Of a stretch of DNA of 61,812 bases, positions 49,662 through 57,720 are shown in pieces. The first letter of the stretch is position 1; every line of letters starts with the position of its first letter. The notes beneath the pieces are model-generated. The model was given only the letters and a program-made list of their open reading frames with translations. It had not been told where the DNA came from and searched no databases. The stretch is from DAOVRD01 sp964521715 (GTDB lineage Bacteria > Planctomycetota > Brocadiia > SM23-32): NCBI GenBank assembly GCA_964521715.1, contig CAZFSS010000022.1, positions 1 to 61,812 on the forward strand. Reading direction: 5' to 3'. The position numbers and the translations under genes were made by a program.

Positions 49662-51278
49662 ATGGGCGTATCAGACGGACACGGCACACTCGAGGGGGGC
49701 GGAGGTCGTCGAGCTTTGCAGGCACGCCTACTCCGCTGGTGCTGGCTCCTGGCGATTGCAGCCACGCTGCCGGGGTGCGCCACCGGGCGCGTGAACCTGT
49801 GGCCGCTCTTCTTCCATGAAACCCGACGCGTGCAGACCGACTCCGGGCCCCGCACGGTCAGAACGACCGAAGTCCTTTACCCCTTCTTCACCCGCGAGGC
49901 CGACTCCGGGGGCGAGTGGTACGCCGTGCGCCCACTCTACAACTACGACCATCGGACCGAAACGGACGAACGCCGCGTCCAGTACATGTGGCCGCTGGGA
50001 CTGCATTTCAGCAAGCCGGACGGCGAGGCGCTTCACTGGTTCTTCCCCTTCTTCGGCTACGAGGCGGGCAAGTCTGCGGGCGCTGACCGCCCCTACTCCC
50101 ATGCACACGTCTTGCAGCTCCTGCGCTGGGGGGAGAGCGACCAGTGGGGGCCCTACTTCGCCTTCTTCCCCGTCGCAGGCGTGACGCACGGCGTCATCGG
50201 CGACACGTGGAGCTTCCTTCTGTTCCCCCTCTGTTCCTACTACAAGCAGGGCGACTACGTGCGCTGGGACCTCGTGTGGCCCTTCGGGGGACAAGGCCGC
50301 TCGGCGGACGGGAGGATCGAGACCTGGCGCGCATGGCCCCTCTACGTGTACAAGCGACAGGATCGCCCGGCCGAGTTGCAGGTCACCCATCGCGTCCTGT
50401 GGTTCCTGGCCCGCTGGGGGATCGTCGACCGAAGGGGCGACTGCTACCACACCGTGGTCGCCGTGCCGCCGTTCTTCGCAACCATCCGGACGTGGGACAG
50501 GTCGGGCAACCTGGTAGCGCATCAGACGGCCGTGCTCGGGGTCGGCTTCTCGAGGGATTCCAGGGACAGGCCCCAGCGGACGGGCTGGTCGGCGCTGTGG
50601 TCGCTGGTGCGGAAGTCCTCCGAACCGAAGCTGGACGACTTCCGCGCCTTCCCGTTCTACTGGCGCATCTCCTCCTACCCGACGGAGGACAAGGACGCGG
50701 GCCGGAGCTGGACCAGGCAGAAGATCCTCTGGCCCATCCTCTGGATCGACTCGGACAACCGCAATCCCGCCCTCCACAAGAAGGGCCTGGTGGTGGCGCC
50801 CTTCTACTGGCACTACACCGACGTCCATCGTGACGAGGGCGGCGCCACGCGCACGGGAAGGAGCATCACCCTGTGGCCGCTGGCCACGTGGCAGCAGGAC
50901 GCCGATGGCGGCCTTGACGTATGGCTGGCCAGTCACGGATGGAAGGACACCACGACGGGCTTCAAGCGGAACTACCGTGCATTCGTGGACTTCTTCCAGT
51001 ATCATCGCGACGCCCAGGGCAACCGCGAGACGCGCGTTCTGGGCAGGCTTTACGATCATCGGCGCGGGCCTGCGGGTCGGTACCTCAGCCTGGCGTCTCT
51101 GTTCACGTACGACAGCACGGGCGACGTCGTCGGCGAACAAGGCGGCTACTTCAGCGCCCTGTTCGGCCTGCTGAAGTGCTCATGGACGGAGCACGGACGC
51201 CGCTGGCGCATCTTGTACGTGCCGCTCGGCGCGTCAGAAGCGCTGGGCGCGGAGGACGACGATGCGTCGACTGATTGA
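49662..51278 (+). CDS. Aromatic-rich lipoprotein linked to the Mla genes
   Basis: A protein of about 538 residues with an N-terminal signal and lipobox ATLPGC. The mature part repeats short aromatic strands about every 20-40 residues (LWPLFFHETR, RPLYNYDH, MWPLGLHF, FPFFGYEAG, WPLYVYKRQD, WPILWIDSD), which suggests a repeated beta structure such as a beta propeller or an outer-membrane beta sheet. I recognise no named family. The start is unsure: ATG at 49662 or a TTG at 49717 closer to the signal peptide. Its end overlaps mlaE by 17 bases, so a role with the MCE transporter is likely by context only. Confidence 0.6.
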   Translation: MGVSDGHGTLEGGGGRRALQARLLRWCWLLAIAATLPGCATGRVNLWPLFFHETRRVQTDSGPRTVRTTEVLYPFFTREADSGGEWYAVRPLYNYDHRTETDERRVQYMWPLGLHFSKPDGEALHWFFPFFGYEAGKSAGADRPYSHAHVLQLLRWGESDQWGPYFAFFPVAGVTHGVIGDTWSFLLFPLCSYYKQGDYVRWDLVWPFGGQGRSADGRIETWRAWPLYVYKRQDRPAELQVTHRVLWFLARWGIVDRRGDCYHTVVAVPPFFATIRTWDRSGNLVAHQTAVLGVGFSRDSRDRPQRTGWSALWSLVRKSSEPKLDDFRAFPFYWRISSYPTEDKDAGRSWTRQKILWPILWIDSDNRNPALHKKGLVVAPFYWHYTDVHRDEGGATRTGRSITLWPLATWQQDADGGLDVWLASHGWKDTTTGFKRNYRAFVDFFQYHRDAQGNRETRVLGRLYDHRRGPAGRYLSLASLFTYDSTGDVVGEQGGYFSALFGLLKCSWTEHGRRWRILYVPLGASEALGAEDDDASTD

Positions 51279-52023
51279 GGGCGCCAGGGACATCTGCATT
51301 GCGGCCTACGACGTGGGCGCGTTCGCCCTGACCGGCATCCGGCACGTCGGCTACGCAGTGCGGCGCCACAGGCTGCTGTTCAAGCAGCTCTACGAAGTCG
51401 GCAACAGGAGCCTGCTCATCGTGGGCGTCTTCGGGCTGTTCGTCGGGCTCATCCTCGTCCTGTACGGCGGCGACCAGCTGGGCCGGTTCGGACAGCAGAA
51501 GTACATCGGGCTGACGGGCCTGGCCATCATCTGGGAGTTCGGACCCGTGTTCACCGCGTTCATCCTGGCCGGGCGAATCGGCAGTTCGTACGCGGCGGAG
51601 ATAGGCACCATGCGGGTGTCGGAGGAGATCGACGCCCTTCAGGCCATGGGCATCAGGCCGGAGGCCTACCTGGCCTCGCCCCGGCTGCTCGCGTGCGCCC
51701 TGCTGCTGCCCGTGCTGGTGGTGTACGCCGACTTCGCCGCCCTTTTGGGCGGCGCGGGGATGGGGTGGCTGTACGTGCACGTGGCGCCCCGCGAGTTCTT
51801 CCGCCTGTTCTTCCAGTACCTCGAGTTCAAGCAGATGACGCGCTCGCTGATCAAGTCTTTTGTCTTCGGCGCCATCATCGCATTGGTAGGCTGTTTCCAT
51901 GGGTTCAGAACCACGGGCGGTGCGGAGGGAGTCGGCAAGAGCACGACGGCCAGCGTCGTCCACGGGCTGCTGGCGGTGCTCGTGGCGGACTACTTCATCA
52001 GCAGGATCCTGCTGGTTCTCTGA
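51262..52023 (+). CDS. mlaE: MlaE-type permease of an MCE lipid transporter
   Basis: A 253-residue inner-membrane protein of the MlaE/YrbE family with about five hydrophobic segments. FVGLILVLYGGDQLGRFG, ELGPVFTAFILAGRIGSSYAAEIGTM in the form EFGPVFTAFILAGRIGSSYA, VSEEIDALQAMGIRPEAYLASPR, and the cytoplasmic coupling helix are all typical. With MlaD and MlaF it moves phospholipid between inner membrane and periplasm. It overlaps the lipoprotein gene by 17 bases and precedes mlaD by 68. Confidence 0.93.
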   Translation: MRRLIEGARDICIAAYDVGAFALTGIRHVGYAVRRHRLLFKQLYEVGNRSLLIVGVFGLFVGLILVLYGGDQLGRFGQQKYIGLTGLAIIWEFGPVFTAFILAGRIGSSYAAEIGTMRVSEEIDALQAMGIRPEAYLASPRLLACALLLPVLVVYADFAALLGGAGMGWLYVHVAPREFFRLFFQYLEFKQMTRSLIKSFVFGAIIALVGCFHGFRTTGGAEGVGKSTTASVVHGLLAVLVADYFISRILLVL

Positions 52024-52091
52024 CGGGCAAGCCACGTCGGCTGGCCCGGCAAAACCACAATCCCGAACGAACGGAATGGAGGAGCAAAGCG

Positions 52092-53285
52092 ATGGCAAGG
52101 AAAGTGCTGGTCGGAATGCTGCTTCTGGGGGCGCTCTTCATCTTCGGACTGGCCACGTTCTACGTAGAGAACTGGCAGCACTATCTGGGCAAGGGCTACC
52201 GCCTCCGGGCCAGGTTCGCTCTGGTGCACACACTGGACAAGGGCGACGTCGTCCGCATGGCCGGCGTGGAGATCGGCGCGGTCGAAGACCTGCGCATCGA
52301 CACGCAGGCCCCGCCGGAACGGCAGGTGGAGGCGGTGTTGCGTATCCAGAAGACCGTCAAGGTCCACGCCGAGGACAAAGCGGTGGTCAAGATGAGCAGC
52401 ATCTTCGGCGGCAACTACATCACCATCGAGCCGGGAGACCGCAGTGCGCCCGTCCTGAGCGAGGGCGCCGAGATAACCCATACCGCCGTGGCGCCGAGCA
52501 TCACCGAGGTCGCGGAGACGGCTCAGGCCACGTTGAGCGAGATCAAGCAAGGCTTCAACCAGGCCTTCGAGGACATGCGCGGCATCGCAACCGACCTGAA
52601 GCAGGGCGAGGGAACGCTGGCGCTGCTCCTGACGGACAAGGAACTGGCAGACAAGGTCAAGGGCGCCGTGGACGGACTGTACAAGGCCACCGGCCGCCTG
52701 GAGCAGGGACAGGGGGTCCTGGGCAAGCTCCTCATGGACGATCAGCTCGCGGCTGACCTTGACACCCTGACGGCCGACACGAAGGAGCTCGCAGCGAACC
52801 TGAAAACCGTCTCGAAGGACCTGACGGACGGAAAGGGCACCGTCGGCAAGCTGCTGAGCGACGGAGAGCTCTACGCGCAGGTCAAGGAATCCGTGGGCGC
52901 CTTCAGCGAGGCCGCCGCGCTCTTCAAGGAAGGGAAAGGCACCCTCCCCATGCTGTTGCAGGACGAGAAGGTGGCCGAAGACGTGCGCCTCCTGGTGGCC
53001 GACGTGAAGGAGGTCTCGGCCAGGCTGACAGACGGCGAGGGCACGGTGGGCAAACTCTTCGCCAGCGACGAGGCGTATACGCAGTTGATGTCTGCGCTGG
53101 ACGACGTGAAGAAGACCACGTCCGCCATCGCGGAAGGCCAGGGGACCATGGGGAAGCTGGTGATGAGCGACGAGCTCTACGGGCGGATCGCTCAGCTCAT
53201 GCAGGACATTCAGGGCATAGTGGACGCCTACCGCGAGCAGTCGCCGGTCGTCACGCTGGGCGGCGCCGTCTTCGGAGCGTTCTGA
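52092..53285 (+). CDS. mlaD: MlaD-type MCE domain protein with six C-terminal repeats
   Basis: A 397-residue protein: one N-terminal membrane helix (MARKVLVGMLLLGALFIFGL), one MCE domain (about 35-130; GDVVRMAGVEIGAVEDL and SIFGGNYITIEPG), then a helical tail. The tail holds six copies of a motif near GxGTxGKLLxDxELYxxV (EGTLALLLTDKELA, QGVLGKLLMDDQLA, KGTVGKLLSDGELY, KGTLPMLLQDEKVA, EGTVGKLFASDEAY, QGTMGKLVMSDELY) joined by coiled-coil segments. Such tails form needles or tubes across the periplasm. E. coli MlaD is 183 residues and lacks this. GGAGGAG precedes the ATG. Confidence 0.92.
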   Translation: MARKVLVGMLLLGALFIFGLATFYVENWQHYLGKGYRLRARFALVHTLDKGDVVRMAGVEIGAVEDLRIDTQAPPERQVEAVLRIQKTVKVHAEDKAVVKMSSIFGGNYITIEPGDRSAPVLSEGAEITHTAVAPSITEVAETAQATLSEIKQGFNQAFEDMRGIATDLKQGEGTLALLLTDKELADKVKGAVDGLYKATGRLEQGQGVLGKLLMDDQLAADLDTLTADTKELAANLKTVSKDLTDGKGTVGKLLSDGELYAQVKESVGAFSEAAALFKEGKGTLPMLLQDEKVAEDVRLLVADVKEVSARLTDGEGTVGKLFASDEAYTQLMSALDDVKKTTSAIAEGQGTMGKLVMSDELYGRIAQLMQDIQGIVDAYREQSPVVTLGGAVFGAF

Positions 53286-53319
53286 CGGGCGCCCGCCGAG
53301 CGGCTCAGGGGAAGATGGC

Positions 53320-54069
53320 ATGATCCGCGTGCACAACCTGGTAGCGGCTTACGGGAAGACGGAGGTGCTGCACGGCGTGTCCCTGTCCGTCGAGCCCCAG
53401 GAGATCCTGGTCATCATGGGCCAGAGCGGGTGCGGCAAGTCCACTTTCATGCGCCACCTGATCGGCCTGCAAAGGCCGGTCTCGGGAGCTGTCGAGGTCA
53501 ACGGCCAGGACCTGGCCGAGATGTCCTTCGCACAGTACCGCGAGTTCTGCAGGTCCGTCGGCGTGCTCTTCCAGAGCGGCGGGCTGTTCAACAGCATGAC
53601 CGTGGCGGAAAACGTCGGGTTCCCTTTGCGGGAGCACACCAGGCTGGCCGACCCCGTCATCGAGATCACCGTGAGCCTGAAGCTCCAGCAGGTCGGCCTG
53701 GCCGGCACGGAGAAGCTGATGCCGGCGCAACTGAGCGGCGGCATGAAGAAGAGGGCCGGGCTTGCCCGGGCCCTCGCCCTCGATCCCAACATCCTGTTCC
53801 TCGACGAGCCGACCACCGGCCTCGACCCCATCATCGGCGCCGGCATCGACGAGCTCATCCTGAAAATCCGGGCCCTCTACAGGGCCACGATAGTGGTCGT
53901 CGCCCACGACATCGCCGGCAGCATGCACATCGCGGACAGGATCGCCATGTTCAAGGACGGCATAATCATCGAAGTCGGCACGCCCGCAGAAGTCCGCGCC
54001 AGCGACGATGACTACGTGCGCAGGTTCCTGGAGCGAAGGCCCGAAGAGACGCAGGATGAGGGGTTCTGA
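53320..54069 (+). CDS. mlaF: MlaF-type ABC ATPase
   Basis: A 249-residue ABC ATPase. Walker A is GQSGCGKST (about 34-42), the Q-loop is LFQSGGLFNSMTV with the double Gly typical of Mla-type ATPases, the signature is LSGGMKKR, Walker B LFLDEPTTGLDP, and the switch His is in VVAHDI. It powers the MlaE/MlaD complex. It ends the three-gene Mla set; no MlaB (STAS), MlaC or MlaA gene is in the window. Confidence 0.94.
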   Translation: MIRVHNLVAAYGKTEVLHGVSLSVEPQEILVIMGQSGCGKSTFMRHLIGLQRPVSGAVEVNGQDLAEMSFAQYREFCRSVGVLFQSGGLFNSMTVAENVGFPLREHTRLADPVIEITVSLKLQQVGLAGTEKLMPAQLSGGMKKRAGLARALALDPNILFLDEPTTGLDPIIGAGIDELILKIRALYRATIVVVAHDIAGSMHIADRIAMFKDGIIIEVGTPAEVRASDDDYVRRFLERRPEETQDEGF

Positions 54070-54127
54070 CCGGCCGTAGCCATGCACCCACGCAACGGCC
54101 GAGCTCCACGGTTCCGCCGCGGGTCCC

Positions 54128-56431
54128 CTACTGCTGCCCCGAGGGCGGCCGGGAAGGCCACTTGCTGCGGTCCTTCTCGACCTGGCGCAGCAGATCGTGG
54201 AACGTCATGTCCTTGAGCGCCTCGCCCTGCGACTGGATGGCCGAGCGGAAGGCCTTCTCCAGCGTGTCCTCGTAGGGCTTGTCCTCCGGCCTGACGGAGC
54301 GGGACTCGTCCCGGAACCGGTCCGTGATGCTGAGCACTTCGCTCAGCTGCAGCCTGGACAGGTCGCGGGCGGGATGGAACTCGTCGCGTTGTTCGCCCAC
54401 CGGCGTCAGCAGGCCCAGCCTGATCAGCCGGCCCGCCGCGTCGGACGCCTCCTCCGGGGTGATCTGGAGGATCTCCGCCAGCCTGGCGGAGGTCACAGGC
54501 TCGCCCGTGTCCCAGAAGTCCCTCGCCACGTACATCATGATGCGCGCGGCCAGATAGCGGTCGATGAAGATGTTCGACAGCTCGTGGAGCTTGTCCCGGT
54601 AGCGCAGCAGCCCGACGTTCTGGATCGTGAACGCCACCTCCGCGCCGAACAGCACGATGAGCCACAACAGCCAGAGCCAGAGCAGGAAGAGCGGGATGGC
54701 CCCCAGCGAGCCGTAGATCTTCTCATACCGGATCGCCTTCAGCACGTAAAGCGCGAACAAGGGGCGCGCGCAGTGCATCAGCACCGCGCCCAGGAACGCC
54801 CCCCACGCCGCACTGCTGAACCTGACTTGCGCGTGCGGCAGGAACTTGTAGAGCGCCACCAGCAGCAGCCAGGTCGTCAGGAAAGGCAGCGCTTGCTCCC
54901 CCACGGCCGTCAGAACTCCCACCGCCTGGCCCAGAACCGGCAGGTTGCCCAGGGCGGCCTCGACGTAGCCGGCCAGCCTCTCCCGCGCCCACAGGGACGC
55001 GCCTATGAGCACGGGACCCAGCCATATCAGCGTGCAGTATGACGTGAACCGGATCCACAGGGGCCGGCTCTGGCTCACCTTCCATATGTGGTTCAGGGTC
55101 TTCTCGATCGTGCTGAGCAACGACGTCGCCGTGATCAGGAGGAGCAGGATGCCCACGACGCCGATCTCCGCCCGGCCGACCTTGTCGACGAAGAGGCGGA
55201 TGTAGTCCACCACGGCGAGGCTGATGCCGCGCGCCGCCACCTCGTTGCTCTTCCGGATGGCGATCTCGTATTCCTGGCGCGCCTCGTCGAGCCGCCCCGC
55301 AGCCCACAGGGCCTTGCCGAGCCAGACGTGAACCTCGCTCGAATGCTGGAGCGTGGCGGCCGCTTCCTTCAGCGGTGCCAGGGCCTCCGTGAGGGCATCC
55401 CCGGCGTTCGTCGCCCCCGCCCGCTGGAGGGAATCATGGAGCTCGACCTTCCTCCTGCCCAGCTCGAACAGGGCCGTCCCCAGCTTCCTAAGGGCCTGCG
55501 CATGGCGTCGAGAGAGATCCCCCACTTCCTCGTCGGAGGCCGATGGGCTGGCCAGCACGATGGCGTCGCAGTAGTCGGCCAGGCCGGCCCTATACTGCTC
55601 CACCGCAATGGTGTAACCGCCCTCCTCCACCTCGGCGTCGCCCATCGCCACATGCGCCTGCGCGCTCGCCTGTCGCGTCTTCAGCGGGGCGCAACCCATC
55701 CTCTCGGCCAGGCGAAGCATCTCGAGCGCGTCAGCGTTCTCCCGCCTTCTGAGCTGAGCCAGGCCAGAGGAGTAGCGACGCTCAGCCTCGGCCATGTCCT
55801 GGTCTGACACCGCCGCCGTGGCGCGTCTCACGCCCGCCGCCTGGAGGTACGCGTCGCGTGCGTCCGTCGTCATCTGGCTGAACTCCTGGCGCAGGGACGC
55901 AACGTCCGCCAGTTGCAGGGCGCTCATCCCTTTCCGGACGCTCGCGGCATCGGCGCCGGAGGCCAGCGCCTTCGCGTAGAGAGCCAGCGTGGCACTGACG
56001 CCCGCGTAGCGCGGCCGGGCGTCCGCCTCGGACAGCATCTGCTCGGCCGACATCTGCGCGACGGCGGCCGGCTCTGCCGAGGGCGCCGCTTCCGCACCCT
56101 CCTGCGCGTCTCCCGGCTCAAGCAGCGGGCCGGCCAGCAACGTGCTGAAGATGGCGTCCTGGGCCCTGGTCTCGACGTCCTCAAGCGCCGCGAAGCCCCT
56201 AAAGAAGGCGAACGCCACGGCAAAGAGGGGCACGAGCGAGAGCAGCGTCGTAAACGTCAGCGCGGCCGCCTGCTGGGGACAGCGATTGCGCACGAACTCG
56301 CGCAGGGTGTAGAAGGAGAGCCGCACCTGGCGCCGCGCGAACCGGACCCAACGGGACGGGTTCGCCGCGTCTTCCCAGCGGATCTCCTCGATCTGCCTGC
56401 GCAGATTCCTGAACATGACCTGCACCCTCAA
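54128..56431 (-). CDS. YihY/BrkB family membrane protein split by a TPR-like insertion
   Basis: A 767-residue protein. The first YihY helix is at about 55-80 (QQAAALTFTTLLSLVPLFAV), but the rest of the six-helix domain resumes only at about residue 406 (IRLFVDKVGRAEIGVVGIL, TIEKTLNHIWKVSQSRPLW, IPLFLLWLWLLWLIVLFGAE). Between them lie about 320 helical residues; paired motifs such as ALEMLRLAERMG, YTIAVEQYRAGLADY and VHVWLGKALWAAGRLDEARQEYEIA look like TPR units. Topology would put this outside the cytoplasm. A C-terminal winged-helix-like part (about 640-720, LAEILQITPEEASDAAGRLI) completes it. The function of YihY proteins is unclear. Start ATG at 56431 or 56416. Confidence 0.85.
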   Translation of the reverse strand: MRVQVMFRNLRRQIEEIRWEDAANPSRWVRFARRQVRLSFYTLREFVRNRCPQQAAALTFTTLLSLVPLFAVAFAFFRGFAALEDVETRAQDAIFSTLLAGPLLEPGDAQEGAEAAPSAEPAAVAQMSAEQMLSEADARPRYAGVSATLALYAKALASGADAASVRKGMSALQLADVASLRQEFSQMTTDARDAYLQAAGVRRATAAVSDQDMAEAERRYSSGLAQLRRRENADALEMLRLAERMGCAPLKTRQASAQAHVAMGDAEVEEGGYTIAVEQYRAGLADYCDAIVLASPSASDEEVGDLSRRHAQALRKLGTALFELGRRKVELHDSLQRAGATNAGDALTEALAPLKEAAATLQHSSEVHVWLGKALWAAGRLDEARQEYEIAIRKSNEVAARGISLAVVDYIRLFVDKVGRAEIGVVGILLLLITATSLLSTIEKTLNHIWKVSQSRPLWIRFTSYCTLIWLGPVLIGASLWARERLAGYVEAALGNLPVLGQAVGVLTAVGEQALPFLTTWLLLVALYKFLPHAQVRFSSAAWGAFLGAVLMHCARPLFALYVLKAIRYEKIYGSLGAIPLFLLWLWLLWLIVLFGAEVAFTIQNVGLLRYRDKLHELSNIFIDRYLAARIMMYVARDFWDTGEPVTSARLAEILQITPEEASDAAGRLIRLGLLTPVGEQRDEFHPARDLSRLQLSEVLSITDRFRDESRSVRPEDKPYEDTLEKAFRSAIQSQGEALKDMTFHDLLRQVEKDRSKWPSRPPSGQQ

Positions 56432-56463
56432 GCGGTCGCTCGCCCGCCCGTCCCGCCGCAGCC

Positions 56464-57660
56464 CTACGCCGGGCAGTAGTCGGGGTCGGGCCCTTCGGAA
56501 ACCGTGCTCTCCTTGCCTTCAGCCAGGGAGGCGACTTCGCGCCGCAGCCCGGCCACCCCCTCGGCGCCGGCGACGAGGCCGAAGGTGAGCTGCGCCTCGT
56601 AGACGCCGCGCGGCGGCAGCCCAACCACCCTCCCCTTCTGCCTTTCGAAGGCGCGGGAGTTCGGGTAGTCGGTGCCCGGCTCCAGGCCCGTAACGTAACC
56701 GTCGGCCTCCGCCGCCGTGTTCCGCCAGATCGTGAAGGCGGGCAGTTGCTCGACTGAGTAGCGAATGCTGGCCGCCAGCTTCTCGTCGGGATCCACCAGC
56801 GCCACGAGGGTCCGGCCCTCGGCGTCGCCGTGCATGCGCAGGAAGTAGCATTGCTCCGCAAAGCCGGCCTGCGGGGGCCCGTACCTGGCCCACGTGGCCA
56901 TGCCCTTCTGCGCCTCCGCGTCGCGCGGGCAAACGAAGCGCGCGGGCGCCAGCAGCCGGGCGCCCTTGCCCAGCAGCGGCGGCCCGTAATTGCAGTGGTA
57001 GAGCAGCTCCAACTCCGACTTCGCGCCGCCCAGGTTCTCGACCACGTCACTGATGGTGAACTCGGAGGAGCCCGGCACGGTCGAAACCGTAGACGCCAGG
57101 CGATAGCAGGAGCCAAACATCTGCGCGTCGTGCACCTCGCCGGCCACGGACAGCGTGTAGGGCGGCTCCAAGTCGACGATCACGGAGACCCGCGAGGCGG
57201 GCGTGTTCGCGATCGTGCCGTGCAGGGGAAGCATGACCCGGGTCCGGGCGCCCGTGTTGCTCAGGACCACGTCTTCGCCCGGTGCCCCGTTGTAGGCCAG
57301 GCCGCAACGGCATATCAGCTCGCTGAAGCCTTCCAGCCAGCCGAGCAAGCCGCGCGCCCCTTCGTCCACATAGGCCGGGTGGACGGCCTCCTTGACGGGG
57401 CTGTCCCATCCCAGGGTCACATCCTCGGTGAACGCTTCCAGGATGCCCATGCCCCGCGTGGGACACACGATCACGGTCAGAAGGCCGTTCTCGATGGCGA
57501 CCACGTCGACGCCGTGCTGCTTGCCGCCCTTCAGGGTGAACTTGCTGATGGACCAATCCGGCCCTTCCATGAACGGGAAGTTACCGCTACTGACCTCGTA
57601 CTCCTCTTCGTACAAGTTAGACGGGCCGTCGGTCAGCACTCTCTCGAAGTAACCGGCCAT
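56464..57660 (-). CDS. DUF4432 aldose-epimerase-like protein
   Basis: A 398-residue galactose-mutarotase-fold protein of the DUF4432 family. PTRGMGILEAF, GWDSPVKEAVHPAYVDEGA and GLLGWLEGFSELICRCGL near the start and LLYHCNYGPPLL in the middle are family markers; His and Glu residues in the sheet should form the sugar site. Function is thought to be epimerisation or lyase action on sugars but is not proven. AGGAGGGG lies seven bases before the chosen ATG at 57660. It is followed by the YihY gene after 32 bases. Confidence 0.85.
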   Translation of the reverse strand: MAGYFERVLTDGPSNLYEEEYEVSSGNFPFMEGPDWSISKFTLKGGKQHGVDVVAIENGLLTVIVCPTRGMGILEAFTEDVTLGWDSPVKEAVHPAYVDEGARGLLGWLEGFSELICRCGLAYNGAPGEDVVLSNTGARTRVMLPLHGTIANTPASRVSVIVDLEPPYTLSVAGEVHDAQMFGSCYRLASTVSTVPGSSEFTISDVVENLGGAKSELELLYHCNYGPPLLGKGARLLAPARFVCPRDAEAQKGMATWARYGPPQAGFAEQCYFLRMHGDAEGRTLVALVDPDEKLAASIRYSVEQLPAFTIWRNTAAEADGYVTGLEPGTDYPNSRAFERQKGRVVGLPPRGVYEAQLTFGLVAGAEGVAGLRREVASLAEGKESTVSEGPDPDYCPA

Positions 57661-57720
57661 TCGTCTTCCCCTCCTCTCGAGCATCAGCCCGGCAGTTCCC
57701 GAAGTCCACCGTAGTAGAAC

